Source: Owenia fusiformis
Lineage: Eukaryota > Annelida > Polychaeta > Sabellida > Oweniidae
Direction of reading: 5' to 3'
DNA length: 60,000 nucleotides
Assembly: GCA_903813345.2 (NCBI GenBank)
Contig: CAIIXF020000007.1
Span: forward strand, 11,167,730 to 11,227,729
In this document: positions 10,768 to 22,700 of the stretch, piece by piece
Position numbering within the stretch: the first letter of the stretch is position 1
Layout: each line of letters opens with the position of its first letter
Translations under genes and position numbers: made by a program
Notes under the pieces: model-generated
Told to the model about the DNA's origin: nothing
Databases searched by the model: none
What the model saw: the letters and a program-made list of their open reading frames with translations, nothing else

Positions 10768-13700
10768 GTGAGTATGACAGTAAATTTTAGTAAAAATGGT
10801 AAAAACTTGATTTTAACCATTCCCAGTTTCTTATCAGTAATTGCCACAGTTATTGCCAAGGTTGTATAACATTAGTGCAGGCAATTTATGTATATATGAG
10901 TGAATATATTAGATATAATGATACAATGATATGGTTGTTTGGATTCTTAAATTCCAATCCTATATTGGAATAATAAAAACAAATTGACCCTAAATTTTTG
11001 TCCTGACCCTGATTTTATTGCATTTTAACTTTCAATACACATTTCAGTAATACACATAGTTTACATACTATGCACACAATGTTTTAATAATAAATAAATT
11101 ATTAATGATAATTCTTATCCATTTGATACTGCAATGTAATGTTATAGATAAGTAAATCAAGGACTACTTCAATATTCTTAACATATATAGATTTTAGCAC
11201 ATTTCATATTTGACTTTAAACATGTACCTTTGATCTACCCTTCGAAATCCCCAAATCAAAAATGTTAACGAAAGCATTGTAAAGTATAAAGTATTCTAGT
11301 TTCTGTTTGTTAAGTCAATCACTTATAAGTTACAATATCCGTCTATGATTATGTCAATATTGCAAGAATAAAATGAATGCAATTGATATCAAACATGGTT
11401 TAAATTTTAGTAATATTGGATATTTTATATTGCATGATTGTACCCTGAGTGCAGAGTCTAATTCTAAACTAACATGAAGATGAAGCTCTCTTTTAAGAAT
11501 CAAAGTTCAATGAATACTGGGGGTAGCGTAGTTGCAATTATCAACACCTCTAATTTGAACATATCTCAATGAAAACAATTTCTCTCTATCCCAATTTTAT
11601 AATCTTCAGTTGTGTCTTCCAAGTTAAAAAAACCTTGGAATGTGAACACCTGCTAATCTGAACACTTTTGGCTGATCCCAGTGATGTTTAGAATTATAAG
11701 ACAGGTTCTACCATATTTGGATTCCAACACTCGTTCATTTTATTCATAGATTCTAATATTCATTTCAACTTATTGATCAATGACTTAAAATATAATGAGA
11801 TCACATTTCATAACCTGTAAATATATTTTTTTCGTTTCCACATGGTATTTAAGAGAAGTATAGTACATGTTCATGTATATATAGCAAATAAAGGTCAATG
11901 ACTGTTTGCATAATGTAAGTGAAAACCAATAATTTCTGGTGATAAGTCATCTCAAATATTTGTTGACATAATTCTGTGTATTTGTTTTAATTGCACTTAT
12001 CGTAACCTTCTTATGCGTTGTTGACTCAATAATATATGTTATGTCTAGTTTATCTCAGTCACATACATGTTTTTTCTGAATTATGGATTCAATATGCTGT
12101 TAGTTACATTTGTTATTTGTAAAGGAAACATCAATTTAACGTTTTATGATTAACAAATGAGATTGGTTTAGGAGGTTAATCACTATTAGGCGTTTTCTAT
12201 CTTCATACTCCAGTGTTCGCGTTGACGCCGTTTTTTGCCATTTTTACGGAAATTTCAGAAGGTAGGACGTAAAAATCAAAATCAACTTACGTCCCTAGGA
12301 CGCAAAAATTATAAACTGCTTCAAGATAACTTTTACTGCAGCACAGTAGCGGTGAAACATGATTTTCATCAAGATTTTCAAACTCACTATCTTGATATAC
12401 ATGTACAAGCAATGATCCAGGTATATTTATGTCGACAAATCTGATTGGCTATCATGACTACCGAAGATTAACAGAGTTTCCAGTATGAGACATGGATTTT
12501 GATTGGTTCCGATATATTCCGGAAATGCCGCAATCGAAATGGAAGATCAAAACATACAATATTGCAGAAATCCCCTGTGGTTCCCCACAAATTGAAACGA
12601 TTGTTTTTCACGATTATCTTTATTATTTCCACTAGAAACCATTATACCATTGGTATATTGATCTAATGTAATACATCAAGATAATTGTTTAATGATAGAT
12701 CGGGGTTTTTCATCTAAAAGTCTTCAGAATAAGGAGAAATGTTAATAAAAAGAAGCAAAAGTTCACGACCTTGACATGACCTTCAAGATCGCAAGTTTGT
12801 AAAATGTGAAAACAAAACTCTTAATTTGAGCATTTCCTTTATTCATTTTGGACTATTTTGGTATAACAATACTTAAGAATTGTGTGAAAAGGACCCAGTG
12901 ATAGATATTTATCGGGAGGATGCATCAAATTACAATATATGTCATTTTTATCCCATTTTAGTGTAAGCACTCTATTATCGCCCACTTTATTTTCACTTTC
13001 ACAATATTTTCTTGAACTTTGTGAAGAAATAAGAGGGACGCAAAAAAATTAGATGGGGACTCAAATTTTTCAAATGGGTTGCGTCCCTGGGACTCAGAAA
13101 TTTTAATGGCTAGCACGAACACTGTACTCATTGTTGTTATTTCCCTCCGCTATAGAAATTTACATCACACTGGGTTAGGCTACAGGTACTAAGTTAGGTT
13201 GGTACCTGGGGATTCACTATATACAAAATTTGGCAGGTGTCATAGGCTGAATCCTCAGATATTATTAATATGTTCCCATACCAATCTGTCAATTTTCAAT
13301 GTGTTCCCATACCAACTAAAATAATGCCTAAAAGCCATACCAAATCTTAAATAGGAGACCAATGGCAAACTAAATGTCAAAATATAGGACCAATGCCACC
13401 CATACCAAATATCCAGATATAAGATCGACCAAGGCCATTCAAAATGTTAAAGTCCCAAGAAGAAAGCAGATCATTCAGGAAAACAATCCGAGGCAACCTC
13501 AAATTAAGGATATTTGAAACTACTAGACTAATGCCATATCAAAAGGTTAAATATTTTTCATGACCATTCTCATACCAGGAAATGGAAAAATCTGACCATT
13601 GTCGTACCTCAAAAGTCATAATTTTGGGGGGAATTTTTATATAAGATAGATTATAAAATTTGGGTAAAGAAAGTACCTCACATGAGCCGAGGATCCTCGT

Positions 13701-16700
13701 CAAGGTTTATATACAGTGAACCCCTCGGGGGTTGGTAGTTTCAAAATCTGCAGGTCATATTCAAATCTACCTGTTCAAAAATCAAAACTGTTGGGTCGGT
13801 AGATACGGTAAATGCTGGTTATGAGAGGGAATGGGAGTGGCAACATATATGTACATGTATAGGCTTAATGCATTAATGCAGGACTTGCACATTAAACTCA
13901 AAGGCAGTATACAGTATTATGGCTATCATTGTCATAAAACCACAATCAGTCCATGTTATATCATAAGCACATGGGGCTTTCAATCCTTCATGGTTAAGAG
14001 ATTTAACTTGTCAATATACATGAATATGATATTGATCATCCAATGTCACTGGCTTAATCACCTTAATCATCTGTGATCTCTAAAGTCTGATAGCCTTGAC
14101 CTTTTTCCAAGTTTAGATTGTGTTTGTTATTGTGCGCCAGTTTTTAGTTTCCAACATTTTTCAGAATATGTATATAATTAATGCACCATTCAATCGTTTG
14201 AGTGAGACCTCCTCACTCAGGGAGGGTAAGGAATTTGATAAGCAATATTGCCCCCAGGGGTAGGAATTTGACAGAGAATTTCATCCCGGGAGTAAGGAAT
14301 TTGATTTGCATGTTCCCAGGAGTGGGAATTTTTGACTGGATTTGTTTTGTCCAGTTTTTTTTGCAAATTATCATAAATTCAGTGATCCAAAGATCTCTAA
14401 TGTCGAGAACAGATGAAAATAAACCCCTACATGTTGGGAAAAGTTTCAGGGGTAAAATTGCCGATGATAATGGCTGGAGAGAGGAATTCTAGAATGATAC
14501 TGAGCGGTTAAAATTTCCAGTCTTAAGTTTTGGCGTGTCGAGCTTGTTCTCACCCTCCCTTGGGAAAAAGTTGCACTTATAGGTTCTACTTTTATTCATA
14601 GCATTGTCCATAACTTTTAAATGGTGCATAATATTGGAAGGTCCACAAATACTGCTTGCAGCCTCAACCGTATAAAATCTTCTGATTATGATTATATCAA
14701 AAAAAATGAAAAGTATTATGCAGAAAATTCAATGTTAACCTTAGTACTGGCAGTGCCTACCCTTTGCATTTGTTTGACCTAAAAGAGAGCTTCGTCTTGA
14801 CTATTTCAGTTCACAACAAATCTCTGTACTCAACGAGCCATTCAAGTTTCTTTTTAGAAATATGGACAACTTTCTAATCTACAGGGTGTCCAATAAATAA
14901 GGTGAAAGATATTGTAACTTTCTTAATATTGCACCAACCTTGATGAAATTTTTACCTTTATTCTGTGAATTTAAAGCGTCTTCTATTTGATTGGCCAAAG
15001 TTGTGGTTGCTATAGTAACCGAAACAACAAAAAGGCGGGGCAAGTTTGTTTACGTCACAACTTTTCAAAACATATTTATTTTTTCTGATAGCTTTATTCA
15101 TACTCCCAGGTCTATTACTACAACAAATACAATATAAAAACAGCCTTAAAGTCCCATTGTTATGAAAATAAGCTATTCAACATAATGTCCATCTCTAGCT
15201 ATACACTTCTTATGCCTATTCACCCACTCTCTAAACACACTTTCAAACCCATTCTTGCCCATTTCCTGAAGTCTTGCTAAGACATTTGATCTGAGTTCAC
15301 ACACAGCTATGCTCACTAGTGAAACTATTAGGGCACTGGGGCTACCCCTACTTGCACACCCTCCATATACCCAAGACCTTGCACCAAATGATTTTTATTA
15401 CTTATATGCAGAACTCAAACGTGACTTGAGAGGAAATAAATTTGGAAGCACTGATGAACTCAGATCACATGTCTTAGCAAGACTTCAGGAAATGGGCGAG
15501 AATGGGTTTGAAAGTGTGTTTAGAGAGTGGATGAAAAGGCATAAGACATATAAGAAGTGTATAGCTAGATATGGACATTATGTTGTGCTATACATTATGT
15601 TATGCTTATTTTCATAACAATGGGACTTTAGGACTGTTTTTATATTGTATTTGCGGTAGTAATAGACCTGGAAGTATGAATAAAGTTATCAGAAAGAATA
15701 AATATGTTTTGGAAAGTTGTGACGTAAACAAACTTGCCCCGCCTTTTTGTTGTTATGTCACCACCAAAAGTGGTGACATATTGTTATGGTCTCCGTTTTT
15801 TTGCGACGGCGTCCGGCGGTTGGTGGTTGGAGGTTGGCGTCCGGCGTCTGTAACAATTTCTTACAACTTCCTATAACTTAACAAATACTGTTTAGATTGA
15901 GTTCAATTTTTTTCTAAATCATCTACATGTTCTCAAAAGTTCAAATCTGACTTTAGATTTGACATTTGACCTTCAATGACCTTCTCAAGGTCAAAAAGGT
16001 ATTTTTTCAACTTGCTTCACATTGACTAAATTTTTTTTCAAAATCATCTACATGTTCTCAGAAATTCAAATCTGACTTTAGATTTGACTTTAGATTTGAC
16101 ATTTGACCTTCAAATCTGACTTTAGATTTGACATTTGACCTTCAATGACCTTCTCAAGGTCAAAAAAGGTCAAAAAGGTCTGCTTTCAACTTGCTTCAAA
16201 TTGACTAAAAAAAATTTTCAAAATCATCTAAGTGTTCTCAGAAATTCAAATCTGACTTTAGATTTGACCTAAGATTTGACATTTGACCTTCAATGTCCTT
16301 CTCAAAGTCAAAAAAGGTCAAAAAGGTCTTTTTTCAACTTGCTTCAAATTGACTAATTTTTTTTTTCAAAATTATCTACATGTTTTCAGAAATTCAAATC
16401 TGACTTTAGATTTGACATTTGACCTTCAATGACCTTTTCAATGTCAAAAAAGGTCAAAAAGGTATTTTTTCATCTTGCTTCAAATTGACTAAATCTTTTT
16501 TTCAAAATCATCTACATGTTCTCATAAATTCAAATATGACTTTAGATTTGACTTTAGATTTGACATTTGACCTTCAATGACCTTCTCAAGGTCAAAAAAG
16601 GTCAAAAAGGTCTTTTTTCAACGTGCTTCAAATTGACTAATTTTTTTTTCAAAATCATCTACATGTTCTCAGGAATTCAAATCTGACTTTAGATTTGACA

Positions 16701-19700
16701 TTTGACCATTACTGACCTTCTCAAGGTCAAAAAAGGTCAAAAAGGTCTGTTTTCAACTTGCTTCAAATTGACCAAATTTTTTTTTCAAAATCATCTACAT
16801 CTTTTCAGAAGTTCAAATTTGACTTTACAAGTTCTCAGAAGTTCAAATCTGACTTTAGATTTGACCTTTGACCTTCAATGACCTTCTCAAGGTCAAAAAG
16901 GTCTTTTTTCAACTTGCTTCAAATTGACTAATTTTTTTTTCAAAATCATCTACATGTTCTCAGAAGTTCAAATCTGACTTTAGATTTGACATTTGACCTT
17001 CAATGACCTTTTCAAGGTCAAAAAGGTCTTTTTTCAACTTGCTTCAAATTTACTTAATTTTTTTTTCAAAATCATCTACATGTTCTCAGAAGTTCAAATC
17101 TGACTTTACATTTGACATTTGACCTTCAATGACCTTCTCAATGTCAAAAAAAGTCAAAGAGGTATTTTTTCAACTTGCTTTAAATTGACCAAATTGTTTT
17201 AGGTGGTGACATTTTGTCATGTTAATGCCTTGTTTCGGTTGCTATAGCAACCACAACTCTGGCCACTCAAATAGAAGACACTTTAAATTCACTGAATAAA
17301 GGTAAAAAGGTTTGGGCTACAAACTCTGAAAATTTCATCAAGATTGATGCAATATTAAGAAAGTTACAATATCTTTCACCTTATTTATTGGATACCCTGT
17401 ATATATGGTCATTTCCTATGATGTCATCGCAAAGTTAATAAGTACTCATTTAGCAAGTGTTCCTTACTGCTCACTGATTGAGAAAAGATGAGTGTGGTAG
17501 GTTTGAATTGATCTAGGGCCTGGGCTGTCACGGTGATAGGTTGTGGGGACAGGGCTGCCAAATTGTAATATAGTCTAATACTTGGCAGAGAGTATTTTAT
17601 AACTAGACTCTGCATGCAGGATAGGAGTAAATTCAAACAGTTGTTCCTTATATAGTAGCCACTTCATATTCTGACACTTGTGTTACATTTCAAAGATTTC
17701 CTTACAAGTATTAAACGCTGTTTGTACTATAGTTATTGGGATCTTGGATTGTTTTGAAAATTGAATGGAAATATGGGTTTTATATGCCATTTAATGTTAT
17801 TTGGATTGTTTTGAAAATTGATTAAAAATATGGGTTTTATATGACATTTACTGTTTAAATTTGGATTGTTTATATGTTATGATGATTCCCATGGGAAGTT
17901 TGAAAAGAGCAACTCTTAATGAAATTATTTATTAATCCAGTGTTAGGTTGTCATGACACCAATTTTTAGAAAGGTTTTGCAGGACTAGGGATATGGAATC
18001 AAAAAGAAAGGAGATGAGGGATAAGGCACTCTATTTAATTTTTAGCTTATTTTCAACGTCATATGTGATTCCAAATAAACTGCAAATAAGTGAGTAAGAA
18101 TTATAATTCAATATTTTATTATTAACTATTATAGGAGGGACCAGAATATGCCAACTTACAAGACATTCAGGAATCTATAAAAGCGAAACCACCCAGTCTA
18201 CCTGCTCTGCCAAAACCTGGCCAAAAACCTATTAAAATAGTTGGTAAGTTTATTATTAGAATCTTCTAGTAATCTCATGATTGATCATAGAAAAATTTTG
18301 AATGAAGAAAACATGACTTTTCTTTTTGGGCGTTTAATCACTTGAATCAGGAAGTAAAGCATGTCGTATGTTTTTTGTATTATTCCACTCTAGAGCACTT
18401 ACAAAAAGGCTTTGAAAACTTATAAATGACATCATGCTATTTTTATTTTTTTATTTTATTTTTTATTTAATTCATAATTGATCCTAATGCTAGAAATATA
18501 TTGGCGTTAAGTTAAATCACATCACATAATTCATGAGCAGAAAGCGGGACCTAAGAGCAATTGCAACTGTTTTGACCGAAATGCCTGGTTTGTAAAAAAA
18601 TTGCCAATTTTAGTTTTTAGCTAAAAACATAAAAAGGCAAGGTAACTTCTTGTTTTGATTGAAATCATGTTGATCTGTATAAATGTTAATATTTGAATAT
18701 AATTTTACTCCTTCAGGAGAGAACTGGGAATTACATGAAGACAAAGAGACCAACAGAGCCTTCTATTATAATACAGAGACGAAGGAAACCAGCTGGAAAC
18801 CACCTAGAATCACAAAGAAAAGAGAAAGTCCTAAGGTATATTCAGAATATGGCCAATGTGTTTGTCACAATCACATATCTTGAATAATACCAGGAGATCT
18901 ATGAAATCCATCTTGAATATTCTCGGGAATATATTATGTACCAATTTCTAGATTTGAATGGATTCAACTGGACTTGAAGTTTTTACACCTTGGAGTAGCT
19001 GTTATACTAAGATGTTATGGACTTTTTATTGACAACACTGGCATTCAGATTTATATATGGATTATTGAATTTTGACACTTATTATTCACTGAAGCCACTG
19101 AATGAAGTTCATGAAAGGATATAGAGAAGCCATCCATACATTTATATGTTCATCTGTCTGTACATTTGTCCAGGTGGTAACTCAAATATCAGTTGACATA
19201 TTTGGTTCAAATCTATAGGCTGGATACCTCATGGACATTTTGCTTGAGAAGTGATTTCCAATATGGCTGCTTCTTTCAAAATGGCCACTGTTTTTTTTTT
19301 GTAAAAATGTATTTTTTGATTAACTGAAATACAAGTGGATGGATTTGGTTCAAATTTTATCATCTAATGCCCAAGGACATATTATATCTGCTCACAATCG
19401 TTGCATACTATTTTCCAGAAGAAATAGAATTTAATATAAACGAAATATCAGTTATCAGATTTGGTTTAGATTTTTAGTCTGATATTTATGAGTATTAGAC
19501 CTCAACTAGAGTAGGGATTTCTAATGTTGTGCCATGACAATACTAAAGCCTGGTTATTTCTATCATGAAATTTTCAAAATGACATATGATTTGATACAAT
19601 GTCTTGATCAGGTAGATCTGTTACTCCGGGAGTTGTTATTTTTTAGCTCATTTTATTTATTCTGTGAAGGGGAGAGTAAAAGAAGATTTTGTCAATGAAG

Positions 19701-22700
19701 TATTGATTTTCATGGGAAAGTCAAGTGAACAGCAAATCAACATTTCAAATTTCAAGAGGAGCAGAGGGGTGGATTAAATCATTAGGAAAATAACTTCATA
19801 TTCAACACTTCTTGTCAACATTTGGACACCATCCTTTTTAATGTACTTGCACATGTTATTTATGTATTTCCAGTCAATCCGTGCTCCACAACCCCCAACT
19901 AGTCCCAAACATAATTCGGCGTTGCGACCCTATGGCTATAGGAAAGAAGAATCAGACTCAGGACAAACATACTTCTTTAATATATACACAAAAGAAAAGG
20001 TGGGCTATGTGATATGTTTGTTTTATTTCTTAAGAAATAGAGGTTCTTATATGAGTACCTGTGCAAGATCGTCCATTCTTGATGAGCTTTGATAATTCTT
20101 CTTTATCGAGTCGCAGACGAGATAAAGAAACATTATCAAAGCGAGTCAAGAATGGACATTATGCCATATTTTCACATTTTCATGATAAAACTGAGTGAAA
20201 CTAATGGAACTTCATTTTTCAATTGTTATGACATCATAACAATATTATAGAAAATACATGGATACACGTGGCAACAAAGTTACATTGTTATGACGCCACA
20301 GCTAAGTTTTGTAGAATGAGCATGGATATGCATAGCAACGGTGTACCCATTGCCATGTTGTTGATGTTTATAAATCAGTGATGTCACAAGTAAATCTCAT
20401 CTTGCACGTGTGACTTTTTAGGATGAAAGATGGCAATATCTTGCATGGGGTAAAGATGGCTGTATCTTTGTTAGTCATATGAGAAAGAATACTCTTGTGA
20501 GATAAAATTTGAATAATTAATGTTAACTTTTGTTATAAAGAAACTTCTGAAAAATATTTTCAGACATCACACTTGTCTTTAAATGTTTCTTGGGTCAAAA
20601 AAAGCAAAGCAGTAATTTAAATGATTTTAAATTCTTGTCCTATTTCCAGTGGTTTAGTTCATCTACAGAGGAAGGCAGGACCTACTTTTATAAAGAAAAT
20701 AGTCCCGAGTCAGCATGGGCGCTGCCCGAGGTAAGAACAAATAGAAGTACAATTAGAGAGTGAATGATGGTTGCTACATATACGATTGTATTGAATGGAA
20801 CAACTCATCTAAGGATTGGGTCGATAAATCAACATTCTGTCAAAAACAGTTAATTATGTTTTTGACTAAACTAACTTGACCTGATAGTGAGACTTTTGAT
20901 TGAGTTGGAAGTTTACGACTGCCTAGACAAGAAAGGGTTAATACTGAATATAAACCCAAAAAATCAATGTTTTTAAAGATCAAACTGGTCTTCTCTGACT
21001 CCTAATTGCTTGCTTGTTTGCAAGTAATAGTTAACATGAGTAAGCATGATATCTGAAAAAGCCTACATAGTTAAAGCAGGGCTTGCATTAACGGCGTCCC
21101 GTACATGTTAAGGACTCAAAAATAATTTGGAGGACGCAAAAATTGAAAATATTTCCGTTTTTTGGACGCAAATTTTTTTTAGGTCAATACTACAATATGT
21201 TTACAACGATACCTAACAAAAACAAATAATTATGATCTCTCACCTTTATTTGAATCGTAAATAAGGCTCAACATGTTGAATATTTACAAATAATCATGAT
21301 TCTCTCAAATTTTTTTGACTTTGTTTATATTTGAAACCATGACACGCCACAGTTTTTCCTATTCAGAAACAAATATTAGGTTATTCATGAAATAAAATGT
21401 TTTCATTGTCGAATGAACGAACATGCATTTATTCAGTCCGTACTTAATGTTTACTTCCGTTTAAATATTCGCGGCAAGAAATTATACCTCAAAACTAGGG
21501 CTGGCACGGAACGGAATTATTGTCCGAACCGTCCGATTTTGCCTTTGGAAATGGACTTTCGGACCTACCTTCTCATATTCCGATAATTTTCGGAATTTTT
21601 ATTTTCCTTAAAGAACATTCACTTATCGTTACAGCGATACATTAACTCGCTATAGCGAACTCGTACTATGAAACGAAATCAATAAATATATATAATTATT
21701 AAACATTTTCACTTGGTAAAGTTGTTTTATATGTAATGAATGATAGAAATAAATAAAGTATGATTGTTTTATATATATTCAGTACCTATAAGAAAAGAAA
21801 ATTATTGTAAGAAAGCCAATATACAATATACAGTAACAGTTGTATGCCAAGGTGCCAAGAAGGCAAGGACATTAACATTTTGCCATTAGTTTTGAACATT
21901 TATGTCACTTGTTCTGGCAGTTAGATAGTGTTAGTGTTTGTATTTAATAAAGTTAAATATATATAGTTTTACACTGCTGTTCCTATGGTAACAAAAATGA
22001 GAACTTCAGGGGAGAAGTAGGAACTATTTTAAATAAGGTCCGAAATTCCGAAAGTTCCGAATTCCGAAGCCAAGTTCCGAGTTCCGTTCCGATTCCGTTC
22101 CATGCCAGCCCTACTCAAAACAGGCTAGAAATAGGGGACACACTTTTTTTCAAAGGACACACTTTTTAAAAAAAATTGCGTCCTTGGGACTCACAAATTT
22201 TCTAACCTAATGCAAGCGCTGTAAAGTAAAACATTTTTCCTAGAAGAATTATGCCTATTAAAACTTTGAGAAAATGTATTGTAAGGATTTATTTATGTTT
22301 ATTCAAAATATTTAACTCTGAATCATTTCATTCTATTTTTTGAAAACAACTTTGGTTTGTGTCATTTAATTGGTATTTTATAAGGAAGTAGAAAATAAGT
22401 TGTAACAGTAATATGTGTATGTGAGCAATTTTATCATTTATTTACCAGTTAAATAAATGAGTTGCATTCATGATCTACAAAAATAGATAGTGAGAGAGAA
22501 AAGTTGTCTATGTATGTACCTTCAGTGTTTAATTGATAGACTGCTATTTATGACAGGTGCACTGATGACGTGTAAATTTTGTACTTTTCTACTAATTCGT
22601 TCCATAAACCTTCCAAGAGATTTTATTCGGTAAAGACCAGAGATTTGGTCTCTTGGTTGAGATGCGAATTAATATTTCATATTGTTAGTACCTCAGTTGA

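Larger units (their letters stand above)
14882..17399. mobile_element. Mariner-type foldback element with long inverted arms, TA target
   Basis: The ends CAGGGTGTCC...GGATACCCTG are flanked by TA on both sides. The inverted arms are long: about 14882-15301 on the left matches the complement of 15464-15752 plus 17233-17399 on the right. The right arm is split by the pearl-like element at 15753-17232. The arms carry conserved GGTTGCTATAG and CCCCGCCTTTTTGTTG. The centre encodes the C-terminal end of a mariner-type transposase. The element looks like a rearranged, non-autonomous foldback. Confidence 0.85.

Noticed and set aside
15757-17220. Regularly spaced repeats that could suggest a CRISPR array
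   Set aside because: Units are contiguous degenerate tandem repeats without unique spacers, in a eukaryotic mobile element.
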